A DNA stretch of 64,000 bases, taken from contig JACTVC010000007.1 in the NCBI GenBank assembly GCA_018417955.1, positions 1,116,001 to 1,180,000 on the forward strand, read 5' to 3'. Shown piece after piece: positions 40,925 through 52,600 of this stretch. The position numbers and the translations under genes are program-made. Within the stretch, counting starts at the first letter, position 1, and the number at the start of each line of letters is the position of its first letter. The DNA comes from Laccaria trichodermophora. Taxonomy: Eukaryota > Basidiomycota > Agaricomycetes > Agaricales > Hydnangiaceae. The notes under the pieces were generated by a model that searched no databases, was not told where the DNA came from, and saw nothing but the letters and a program-made list of their open reading frames with translations.

Positions 40925-43138
40925 GTGTTTCACCTGAGTATCAATTGTGAACAGACAATTGTAGAACTAATTTAGACAATCCTTAATTTTTTTTTAACAG
41001 ACGACACATGACAACTTACCCCTGCCACACACATTGATGGAATTAGTAACTTTATGGAACTCCAGAAGCGTTCACAGCCCTCTCCATCAGAGAGTCCAAA
41101 ACCTTCACATTTACAGGGGTGGTAGATTAGTTGGCATGGCCACTGGTGACCACATGCATGAAACACTGCCAGTGCAAAAATAATGCATGCCATAGATTCC
41201 TCCAGAAAACCCCATATCTTGCAACTTCTCTCCAACTCACAACCAATATCATAGAGTATCCCCACAGTCATTAACAAAGGCAAATTCAAAAAAAGGTCCT
41301 TAATCAATGCTAAAGCATAATATTGTTGTTCTCTAGCAGTGGTCATATTCACAATCCAGAGCACATGGTCATGACAGCAGAGCATAGCCATAAGCCCTGT
41401 GTCTGCAAAGAACTGTGTACTGGCTTTTGTCCTTCTTTCATCTGCAGCCACAAATGAGGCCAAGCACCCTTCCAAAGCTGAAACTGGGACTTTCATTCCA
41501 GGCTCATAGGAATATTCTACACCATGACCATCAGAGCCCTGCTTTGTCTCTTCCTTTGACTTTGATTTTACAGGACGAGTAGTCTCAACAAAGGCTTTCA
41601 TCTCAGCAACATTCTTGTCTGACACAAAGACAGTTTCTGGATGGAGATTTTCAGGACCCTTTGCCCCACATTTTGCTGGATTTCTTCTGTTGTGAGTAAA
41701 GCAGGCATCAATGCACATGATAACATCCACACTGATGAGATGTGAACATAAGAATATAAAATAACACCTACAGAAAGTTGTCATCATGTGGTTTATCTCC
41801 ACCAAAACAAAGTGGGTACCACTGCTGTAAATATAGACTTGGTCTATGAATACCAGATGTAGCATTCATACTATCTTGAACATCAGGAGAACCATCACTA
41901 GCCTCATCTGCAGAAGGAGCAGGACTAGATGTCAGAGGTTGTCCATAACTTTCTTCATAATTCCTTAGATTTAGAAGAAAGGTCATCCTGACCCTCCATT
42001 CCAGTATGACTCTCATTTATGATCCCAGAGATTAATAGCTCTTTTTGAGCAATCAAATTCCCATAACACTGCAGAGCATTTCCAAAGTGATGCCTTATTG
42101 CATCTCTACTCTCAAGCTTATAGCTATGGGAACCAAGAAATGCCTCTAGAGAGTCACACCATGCAGTAGTATTTGGTGGTGAGCGAACAAAAAGCTCATT
42201 CACAAAGTCAAGCATATTTAGATCCACAGCCAATGTAGGCTGAAGGGGTGAGGCTGGAAACAACCCCATAGCCAAGAGCTGTAGACATGCAGAGCAAGAA
42301 CAAACTTCCACTGATGTGAGCTCTAAGTTGCAGTCACAACAGATTAGCTATGGAAAATCAATCATAAGGCAGCAAGAATGACTTACTTTCAAAAAACACT
42401 GTGATTACCTTCATTTTATGCCGTCTTCCATTGCAAGAACAGTGAGGTAACCTCCTATCTATATTCTTTGAGTTTTCTGACTCCCTCAACAAGTTCAGAT
42501 AGGGATCCAGAAGCTCTGGAATAAGTTTCAAAGCCCAGTTCCTCCACAAAGTTATCTTCTTGTCTTTCTTTTTACTTGGAGAGCCTTGCTCAGCAGGAAA
42601 TACCAAAGGATGAAGACCTTCACTAGGTGAATCCCCCTCAGAATCCTCAGAGTCACCATTTTTCCAGTCAGACCCATTATCATCAGTGTCAACAACAGCA
42701 GCAGCAGCATCATCATGCAAATCAGCAGCAGTAGGCAAGGGTATCTGAAGAAAGGATCCCAGAGGAGTTGTCAAATCCTGCCTGGGCAAGATCTGAACAC
42801 CAGATAGCCCATAAGGACGACGTGACACACTGGCATCATCAGTTGACACCCAAGATTTACCTGAAGACTTCTTTTTTACAGAGGGAGACCCTACAGCAAT
42901 TCCAGCCTTGCCCAAGTAACGACTCTTCCTGAACGACATCAAGTGTTGCAAAGCACCAAGCATGAAGATGATGGGAAAGAAGACAAAAGTGCCTTACCAA
43001 GTTCCTGTCAAACCCCCAAATGCACAGAAACAAACAGAGTCCCAAAGAAGATATATTAATACATCATGTGCCGATGACGAGAAAAAAATAAGGTGACATG
43101 ATGCAAAGAAGTCAGCATGTTAAGATTGTTCCAAAAAA

Positions 43139-45701
43139 TTATGATGATTGAGGTGGCATGGAAGCCACAGAGTCTGCAAAGGTAACAGGCTGGGAACATG
43201 CAAGAGAACAAGATGGAAGACGGCAGGGTATGACAGGTGCACAGCCAAAATTGTCAAAGAAACTCTGGCAATAGAACTGTGCACAAGCCTCCTCCAGACA
43301 ATGCACTTGATTTACCAAGGGGCCCGACCTCACTTTGGTGATAGAATCTGGGCAACCCTTCCACAAAGACATCAAATGCCCCAGCGCCATAAGATAATGG
43401 TTGCGTTCATTCAGATCTGCTGCCATCAACCCTAGATTGTGATTCAGGATCTCGTTGATTATGAAAGGTCCCACCACCTCACCAGACATGGGAAATACCC
43501 AAAGAATCTCCTGAACATGGGCAGCTGCTGCCTTCTCCTGGGTTAAATCTTCACAAGCTTGGTACATTGCAGTGGCGGCAATGGCATCGAGACTCACAAG
43601 CTCGAAGCAGAAGCTCATGTGAGAGAGTTCCCAGGGTACCTCCTGTGTGATTTCCGGTGTCAATGCATTCTGCAGCTCCACAGCAGTACCCAATTGAATC
43701 ATCATGTCATAGAAAACCACTCTATCAACCTGGCCATGTTTAAGCAGGATTTGATCCAGATAAGGTTCGATTTTTTGCTGCAAGATTTGCCTGGCCCCTT
43801 GCCACTCTGCTTCCCCTTCCTGTCAGGTTGTGGTGGGGGAGTGGAAGACGTGGGTTCATCAAGCTGTGCCGCGACATCAATACTTTCAGGGTGCAAGAAG
43901 GGAAAAATTTTGATGAGAAAGTTGTGCCACTGTTGGGAGCTGATGGGTGGGGGGAGCGATGTCCCAGTGCCAAGTGTGTAAGCATGATGTGCTCGAATGG
44001 CCAACCACGTCGCAGTATACAAAGCCAGTTTTTGGAGTTCAAGAAGATCTCAGGCTTAGGGTATTTGAAACCAATGTTCGCGATGTGATTGGGATGTTTG
44101 ATTACTCGCCTGCGATCTGAATCAATGCTTTGCAAAGCCTCCGCCCATCTTGGCATAGGGTCAGGCATAAACGGGCTGTCTGGGGTATCTTCGCCTGCTG
44201 AGCGTGGGTGCTTGGAGGGCCCTGGACTGACATCCAACATTGGCACGAGCCCCAGAGATGGTGGAATAACAGGCATTGAGGGTGGCAGGGACTGCTGCTG
44301 GAATCGTGGCTGGGATTGCTGCTGGAATCTCACAGATTGTAAAACTGCAAACATGTTTAAGTCAACTCAGCACTTGAAGTGAAAGGACGACTTTACCTTG
44401 CTGAGTGGTTGAAGTGGCTGAGGAATACCGTCCCTCACTCCTAGAAGATGATCCAGCTGAATACACTCCAAGTTAGCATTGAGAACATCAACCTGATAAC
44501 AGTCCTTCTTACCAATGGGCCCCACTGCCCCTGCAGCTGACAACTGGGCAACAGATGGGACAGGAAGTGAGTCTACAAAAGATAAATGTTAGCTACTGGT
44601 CCAAATAGAAGAAGCTTTCACATACAAGACTCCCAAACTGCACCCAGCTTCACTTTTCCCTCAATGAAATCCTGATGGCCTATCGCCGCAACGTCCTGAA
44701 GGTCCATGATCCCACAGCCCATGTGCTGCGTCCACTGGTAGAGTTCTGCAGATGATGGGCCAACAACCAGAACAGGATAGGGGTCAGGTGTTCCCAAGCC
44801 ATCGGAAAACTGCTGCAAGATGATAGCATCATCATGTTGCTGGGGGGAATACATGTTGACATTCATCATTGGCAAAATATGAAAAGACAGGCGAATCAAT
44901 CAAACCAGAATGCCCACTGCATGAAGTTGTTGTGCAACAACAAGTTTCTCTGTAAAGGCACCCATAAGTTTCTGATTGGATTTGTGTATCTCCATGCCAT
45001 TGGGACCAGGGCAGAGACAGGGCTGGTAAACATCAACATATTCGATCCACCTGTGTATATCGATGAAACTCTGCAACCGCAAGTACGATCTCTTTGTACG
45101 TCATTCCGAAAGATCTGAGTTTATCGAGACATTGACACATAGTCGTCACCAGGAGGCCAGCCAGAGGAGAGCGATCAGGATGTTGGCCTATGAGGCCAAC
45201 ATACTTGTCACGAAGCTTTTTGTATCCCTCCAATAGGTGCAGTTTGAGGACGCGAATGGTGATTGCAAAGGGGCCATTGGGGATTTCAGGACAATCGTCC
45301 CTAGTAGGAGTCCACCATAGCATGCGTCACAAGTGATCATGCTTGGGAATACAGCAAATGTACTCAAAACCCCTGTTGTACATCTGCGGATGTTGAGTGC
45401 AGTCTTCCAAGCCAAAACATCTGTTGGCTCTTGCTTGAATCATTCAGATGCCGATGGGGGCAGTGGGAATGTACCCAGCATTGGGGGTTGTGATTACCCA
45501 CTAATGGCTCACATCCTTGCTGTCTGGGTGCTCCATGTACGTGTTGATACCCGCTTCACTCAAAACCTCCCCTGACCGAACTCGATGGTCCGTCACATCC
45601 CAACATACCGCATCCATGGCCTGGTATTCATGATCCCCTTTGCGGAAGTATTCTTTATAGAAAGGTTTGGCATCGGAGGGGGACATTGCTGTCCAAGGCA
45701 T
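43139..45701 (-). pseudogene. Decayed gene of an expanded agaricomycete family, unknown function
   Basis: From MPWTAMSPSDAKPFYKEYFR at 45701 the frame passes through WDVTDHRVRSGEVLSEAG, FEYICCIPKHDHL, GYKKLRDKYVGLIGQHPDRS, VTTMCQCLDKLRSFGMTYKE and LVVAQQLHAVGILVWFD. It continues through a Gln/Pro-rich middle to ELQKLALYTATWLAIRAHHA, QKIEPYLDQILLKHGQVDRV, EITQEVPWELSHMSFCFELV and NLGLMAADLNERNHYLMALG. This order is familiar from large TE-linked families in mushrooms; I know no function. In-frame stops are TAG at 45501-45503, TGA at 45444-45446 and TGA at 45327-45329, each one C-to-T change from Gln or Arg. One-base frameshifts lie near 44040 and 43800. Confidence 0.65.
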
Positions 45702-47514
45702 GAGTATTGAACTCCATTGATGGAAAATGATAGAAATTGAACGACAAGGAGTCAAACTCAAGACAAGGATGTAGATCGACAAGGAGTCAAAACCCACATC
45801 CTCGGTTGGGACGACAAAGAGTCAAATTCCCAGAAAAGTATACAAAATAGAGGAAGATAGTGAACATGGTACAAACCTAGACTTCGGCTGCACAAAACAA
45901 ACAATGACTATGAGTCAGGTGCAAGACGTGGTAACACAAGCAGAAGTTCTGTCAATGATGTAAATCGACCAAACAAAACACAAAGAAAGGATGGCAGACA
46001 CTCACCTGGGAAAGGGGGAGAACAACCAAGATGATGAGTGTAACTCCAAGTGCTCCACAATGAGAGAGGCAGGTGTGACTGGTGGTAACATGAGCAATGG
46101 TCCTGTCAAACACGTAAATCGATGAGCACCACGATTGAGATGAAAACCCAAGCGACAAGGAGTCAAGCTTGGGATGGAGAGACAGTCTGACAAGGAGTCA
46201 AAGACCATACTCCCCAATGGAACGACAAGGAGTCAAGTTCCATGAACGACACTGAAAGACAACATGGCAGACACTCACCTGGATAGTCTGTCAAGGTGTC
46301 AAGTTGGTGTCAAGCTGATCAGATTGATAACTTAGACTGAATGTTACCTGTCACATTGATCAGTACATGTGACAAGATGCATCATGCGTATTTTCTCCTT
46401 GATGAAGGCAACATTTGTGATCAAACTTTTTGAGTAGTTAATTTGGTTATACTCAGAGCAATAAATGTAGGTTGTATCTATATCAGAATTGATATTAGAG
46501 TTGTACAAGTTCACCATGGATATAGGACTTGATATTCAGGGTCATCTTCTCCCTTACTTTGCCGCTGATACCACACCCCCGTGCCTCGACGTTGTGTGAG
46601 CTTATGCCATTGTGCACAGGGACCTAATAATCAGTCAGCATGAATACAATGAGGAGCTTTACTTATAGATCAACACACGGCTGTCGTATCAATCAAACCA
46701 CCCAAAAAAAAGGTGGTGTGGCAGGACAAAATTCTATAATCGTGAACAGTCAGCGTGAATACATCGACAACGGTCAGCAATGCAACCAGCTGAGCGACAG
46801 AGAGTCAAACTCGGTTGGACCCGCAGACCGACAAGGAGTCGAGGTCATCGGGCTCCTGGAATGACAAGGAGTCCAATTCCAGGAGGTAGCATCCCAGATG
46901 TAGAGACAATCACTCACCAAAGACTCAAGTTGATCTTGTTGTCATTTGTTAATTGGTGGTACTGTGATCAAACCTTGAGCACATCCAATGCACTCTACCT
47001 CTGCACAAGGGCACTTCTCTCACCTCTCCTCACTGCTTACCTACCACCTCAACGTTCAACAATGTAAGTTCCATTCTTCCCTCCTTGACCACTTCTGGAC
47101 TAGCAGGACTTGACTCCTTGTCGTCCTTGCTGCATTGTAGGCTTTGACTCATTGTCAGCCTTTTACAGTTTGACTCCTTGTCACTGCTACTTGCCCCTCT
47201 GATATACACGATGATGATGACCATGCTCATTCTTCCAACCAGATGCTCTCTGGAGTTAGACCTGTGCCTTCAATTCCCCTTGTGCATGTCCATGCACATT
47301 GCTTTCAACCACCTCCGGTTAGATCTGTGCTCCTGCACACCATGCTCGTTGCTTCGACGCCTCTTGCACTTGCGCAGAGGCAGCATTTTGGCTCAACAAC
47401 ATAAGTGTTCTAGCTCCATTCTTTTCCCATTCTGGCTGCTGGATTGACTCCTTGTCGTCCGTGTGGCTTATGAGGCTTTGATTCCCTGTCAGCCTTTCAC
47501 TTATGCAGTTTGAC
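45702..47514. mobile_element. Foldback-type element with GACAAGGAGTCAA motif arrays
   Basis: GACAAGGAGTCAA or close variants occur in one orientation at about 45743, 45780, 45815, 46157, 46190, 46225, 46832 and 46863. They occur in the opposite orientation (TTGACTCCTTGTC) at about 47108, 47170 and 47447, with weaker ones at 47146 and 47475. Spacer sequence between motifs is not conserved. Termini and a target duplication were not found, so borders are approximate. No gene is visible inside. Confidence 0.55.
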
Positions 47515-48515
47515 CACTTCAGTCACCCATTTTAGAGTGCCTATGAGGTATATGAATTCTTTGATTTAAGGGTACCTCAATGGAACCCATCCCAGAGTGG
47601 TCTGTGAGCACCATACCAATACCATGGTACCATGGAATGGAAAACCCATACCATATCCCACTCATACCAATACCAAGTTACCATACCATACCATGACATG
47701 TTATACCATACCAAATGGTATGATACCACTTCATACCATCATACCAAAGCTGTCACTGGGTGTCTGGGGTCCTTTTCCAAAATAAATAAATAAATTCTGC
47801 AGGCTGCAATACCCATGTTTTTCTTGAGATATTGGGCTACAAATTGAGGCTAGATAGTCCAAACCATCTATTGAAAATGAGTTCAAATAGGCTTTATCCC
47901 AGCTTTCTCATGCATCCAAAGCCATTTAATGATACATATCTTTCCCAGTCCTTTCTATAAGAACAAATATTTATCCAAATCAAACAATACCACATCTATT
48001 GGGATGAAGTGGTCATTGAGAAGCAAAGAAAAATGGAAAGGTTCTTCAGGTTTTTTCTAAGATTTCCAACTCCAAGTATAGGCCAGATAGTCAACTCCAA
48101 CCTTTGGAAATGAGTTCAATTGAGGGTTTTTTCATTCCTAAAAAGCCATTAATATGAATGCTTTCAATAATAGGTTAAATATATTTTGCCCAGTAGGGCC
48201 AATCAGACAGTCCTACCTACTTACATAGCATACACATATAGTATGGCCAACAACACCATCATATAATCTCAATTTTCTTAAAAACTACATATGATGGAAT
48301 CAGGTATTGTTGTCCTGAGTGTTTGGCCAAAGTCTTCTTTGTCATAATATTTGGTCCAATTTGTTGAAGCTGACTGAATCTGTCCAATCCAAAATCTTGT
48401 TAATTGGAAATGGAATCAAGTCTTGTTGTCCTAAGAGTCTTCATTATGAAAATATTATACCATGGTATTGTAATCCCATGTTGCACCCATACCAGACCAT
48501 GGTATTGATCCATTC
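47515..48515 (+). mobile_element. Foldback-family segment beginning CACTTCAGTCACCC
   Basis: The left end at 47515 and the following TACCATACCATGG block match 7410-7700. The rest matches 8880-9130 and 9660-9830 inverted. The opposite end is missing. Confidence 0.7.
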
Positions 48516-49158
48516 AGGCATTCATCACCAGAACGCACCAAAATACTGGCACAGAGAGTCCAGAGTGAAGTGGGATCATGTATTGGTCTGTTTGCAGCCT
48601 GAAAGGCAGACATCTTGGACCATTCGTAGTGTTTGCAATTCCGGTTCAGTCCGTTTTTTTGCCCTGAAAACGCGCAACCGTGGACCGCAACTGGTCCAGG
48701 ACCGACCCAGATATTGAGGGAACCGAACCAGACCACCTAGGACCAGTCTTTTGTGGTCCATGGACCATGTTCAGACCGATTGAGACCAGTCTTTTCGCAT
48801 CAAATTTGTCATAGCAATATAAACCATTTGTATCTCAATTATTATTGCTCTAAAAAATAAACTGGTTATATATCATAGTAAAACATATAAATACCCATCA
48901 TTCCACCAATTCTTAAGAAATTTAATGAAGGTTTGACATAGCTATGACTGAAACCGAATTACATCTCCTAAAGACTCAGGCAGAATGTAATGTGGCAACT
49001 GTAAATTATTTGATGCATACCATATATTGATAGATGGTGAGTATATTTTCATAGTTAAAATGTCAATATCCAAAATTTAAATCAAGCAAAATGATGAAAG
49101 TTTGAGTGAGTTAGAATTAAAGTCATTCTGGTACAAGTTGCACAAACAAGTATTTGTG
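48516..49158. other. No clear feature
   Basis: AT-rich spacer between two foldback-family segments. GGACCG/CGGACC-like words occur at 48600-48800 but without a regular period. Confidence 0.4.
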
Positions 49159-50744
49159 CACTTCAGTCACCCATTTTTGGGTACCTATGAGGTACATCAA
49201 TTCCTTGATTTAGGGTACCTTGGGGGTACCCATTCCAGGGTGGTATATGAGCTCCATACCAATACCATGGTACCATGGAATGGAAAACCCATACCATACC
49301 CCACTCATACCAATACCATGTTACCACACCATACCAATACCATGTCACCATACCATACCATGTCCTGTTATACCATACCAGATGGTATGATGTCACTTCA
49401 TACCATCATACCAAAGCTGACATAGGGTGTCTGGGGTCCTTTTCCAAAATATATAAATTATTTCTGCAGGCTGCAATACTGGTCCATTGGGTGCCATTTT
49501 TTGTGAGGTGGTTCTCCAGGTTTTTCCTGAGATATTAGGCTACAAATTGAGGTCAGATAGTCCAAACCATCTATTGAAAATGAGTTTAAATAGGCTTTAT
49601 CCCAGCTTTCCCATCCATCCAAAGCCATCTAATGATACATATCTTTCCCAATCCTTTCTATTAAAACAATATTCATCCAAATCAAACAAAACCATATCTA
49701 TTGTGATGAAGTGGTCATAGAGAAGAAAAGAAAAGTGGAAAGGCTTTCAGGTTTTTGCTAAGATTTCCAATTCCAAGTGGAGGCCAGATAGTCAACTCCA
49801 ACCTTAAAAATCAGTTCAATTGAGGGTTTTTTCATTCCTGAAAAGCCATTAATATGAATGCTTTCAATAATAGGTTAAATATATATTGCCCAGTAGGGCC
49901 AATCAGACAGTCCTGCCTACTTACATAGCATACACATATGGTATGGCCAACAATACCATCATATAATCTCAATTTTCTTAAACACTACATATGTTGGAAT
50001 CAAGTATTGTTGTCCTGAGTGTTTGGCCAAAGTCTTCTTTGTCATAATATTTGGTCCAATTTATTGAAGCTGATTGAATCTGTCCAATCCAAAGTCTTGT
50101 CAGAGTCTCCATTATCAAAATATTATACCATGGTATTGTAATCCCATGTTGCACTCTCATACCATACCATACCATGGTATCACACTCCCATACCATACCA
50201 TACCATGCCATAGCATGCACCCTCATACCATACCATGGTATCAGGAACCATAATCTATTTTTATTTAGGCAGAGGAAGGCAGAAAACCCTCATTTCGAAG
50301 TTTGTTTACATATATTTACCAATAGCTTTGACTGAAGTGAGGCTAAAATTTTGTAGTGTCTGCTTTGATGTGTCCACTATTTCCTAATTGGGAAAAGTGT
50401 TACACTTTTTTTAGACACAGCTGATGTCAGGCACAGTGCACATTTAAGTGGGGAACTGTTTCCCATGCTTTTTGGGCCAGAAGAGTTGATGGCTAGCATG
50501 GTGTTGTCATTGTCAATGACGATGTGCACACTATTTCCTAATTGGGCCATTTCCTAATTGGGAAAAGCGTTACACTTTTTTCTGCCACACCTAATGTCAG
50601 GCACAATGCACAATTAGGTTGGGAACTGTTTCCCACACTCTTTGGGCCACTGGAGTTATTGGCTAGCTTAGTGTTGTCATTGTTTATGATGATGTTCGCA
50701 TATTTCCCAATTTGGAAAGTCATTACATAATATCAGTTTGGTTT

Positions 50745-51545
50745 GTACTGTCCGCTTTTTCACTACAAAAATTACTAGTGTGCGCTTTTTTCATTACTAA
50801 ATTTTGTAGTGTCCGCTTTTTTGACTACAAATGTTTGTAGTCTTTGTAAAATTACTAGTGTGCACTTTTTTCATTACTAAAGTTTGTAGTGTCCGCTTTT
50901 TGAACTACAAATGTTTGTAGTGTGCGCTTTTTCATTACAAATGTTTGTAGTGTCCGCTTTTTTGACTACAAATGTTTGTAGTCTGTGCCTTTTTCATTAC
51001 AAAGGTTTGTAGTTTGCGCTTTTTTCATTACAAATGTTTGTAGTGTCCGCTTTTTTGACTACAAATGTTTGTAGTCTTTGCCTTTTGGATTACAAATGTT
51101 TGTAGTGTGCGCTTTTTTCATTACAAATGTTTGTAGTGTCCGCTTTTTTGACTACAAAAGTTGCTACGCTTTTTTCATTACAAATGTTTTTAGTGTCCGC
51201 TTTTTTGACTACAAATGTTTGTAGTCTTTGCCTTTTGGATTACAAATGTTTGTAGTGTGCGCTTTTTTCATTACAAATGTTTGTAGTGTCCGCTTTTTTC
51301 ATTACAAATGTTTTTAGTGTCCGCTTTTTTGACTACAAATGTTTGTAGTCTTTGCCTTTTGGATTACAAATATTTGTAGTGTGCGCTTTTTTCATTACAA
51401 ATGTTTGTAGTGTCCGCTTTTCTGACTACAAATGTTTGTAGTCTCTGCCTTGTTCATTACAAATGTTTGTAGTGTCCGCTTTTTTCAACTACAAATGTCT
51501 GTAGTCTTTGCTTTTTACATTACACAGGCTTGTACTGTGCACTTT
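50745..51545. repeat. TTTGTAGTGTCCGCTTTTTT array, left arm
   Basis: Units alternate GTAGTGTCCGCTTTTTTGAC and GTAGTGTGCGCTTTTTTCAT around ACAAATGTTTGTAG, with periods of about 36-40 bp. GTAGTCTTTGCCTTTTGGAT variants form higher-order repeats. Confidence 0.9.
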
Positions 51546-52015
51546 TTTCATTACATGAAGGTATATGGGGTACAGCTGATGTTTCACAGAAATTGACTGT
51601 AGTTAAACAGCTGGCAAACCATTCACTCTTTGTATCCTGCAAGGAATTGCATTTAAGAGTAACTCTGGGAAAGGGCAGATGGTTGCAACTGATTATGAAA
51701 TAGAAAGGGAGGACAGCATAGTCTTGAAAGATATCATGTTGAGGTTGGCTATGGTCACACATACATGAGTCCCCAGAGATATGCAAAGAGTGTTGGAGAT
51801 GATGAGAACATGACTGAAGCTGGTCAAAAGGAAAGTCAGGACAAGACAACCTGGGCATGAGTTTTGACATCTCAGTGTAGCCTCTTCTTACTTTCCATTT
51901 CATCATCATGTAATTCCCTGGATAGTACAAAGGCAGAATCATTAAGAGCTGTTTTCGCTAGACTCAGTTGCTCTGCAACATTGAGCTATATCCTCATGTA
52001 CCTAGATAGATACAG
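51546..52015. other. Unique spacer at palindrome centre
   Basis: Single-copy sequence between the inverted arrays. A minus-strand frame covers 51520-51942 without family resemblance, so I do not call it a gene. Confidence 0.5.
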
Positions 52016-52019
52016 GGAG

Positions 52020-52600
52020 AATATCTTTGTAGGCTAAAATAGCAGACACTAGCAACTTTTGTAGTCCAAAAAGTGGACACTACAAACTTTGTAATGTAAA
52101 AAGCAAAGACTACAGACATTTGTAGTCAGAAAAGCGGACACTACAAACATTTTTAATCCAAAAGGTAAAGACTACAAACATTTGTAGTCAAAAAAGCGGA
52201 CACTACAAACATTTGTAATGAAAAAAGCGCACACTACAAACATTTGTAATCCAAAAGGCAAAGACTACAAACATTTGTAGTCAAAAAAGCGGACACTACA
52301 AACATTTGTAATGAAAAAAGCGCAAACTACAAACCTTTGTAATGAAAAAGGCACAGACTACAAACATTTGTAGTCAAAAAAGCGGACACTACAAACATTT
52401 GTAATGAAAAAGCGCACACTACAAACATTTGTAGTTCAAAAAGCGGACACTACAAACTTTAGTAATGAAAAAAGTGCACACTAGTAATTTTACAAAGACT
52501 ACAAACATTTGTAGTCAAAAAAGCGGACACTACAAAATTTAGTAATGAAAAAAGCGCACACTAGTAATTTTTGTAGTGAAAAAGCGGACAGTACAAACCA
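52020..52600. repeat. AAAAAAGCGGACACTACAAA array, right arm
   Basis: Inverted counterpart of 50745-51545 with fewer units. Confidence 0.9.

Larger units (their letters stand above)
38930..42963 (-). pseudogene. CxC1-type KDZ transposase gene split by an insertion
   Basis: From ATG at 42963 (MLGALQHLMSFRKSRYL) the order is a basic/acidic N-region, then the cysteine cluster RRLPHCSCNGRRH, an intron at 42386-42348, LICCDCNLELTSVEVCSCSA, and GLFPASPLQPTLAVDL with PPNTTAWCDSLEAF, typical of the CxC1 cluster. The DDE core follows: YLQQWYPLCFGG, VDVIMCIDACFTHNRRN (first D), GILYDIGCELER (second D) and GFGLSDGEGCERFW (E). A GTAAGT donor after SMCVAG leads to FYNCLFTIDTQVKHLEKK, which the 39634-40924 insertion cuts in two. 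The C-terminal part (QTKPLARQPKN, GVRDQENLKDLMGN, KLNARALKQRLRD, KFELERLERAYR) follows at 39600-38930. Defects are a frameshift near 41970, TAA at 39584-39586 and TGA at 39134-39136. The gene was complete before insertion; it is now inactive. Confidence 0.85.

Noticed and set aside
51520..51942. Minus-strand gene in the palindrome spacer
   Set aside because: A single open frame without family resemblance, partly over array sequence; not enough to call a gene.
50745..52600. CRISPR-like regular array
   Set aside because: There are no unique spacers of constant length, the unit is palindromic and degenerate, and the genome is eukaryotic.
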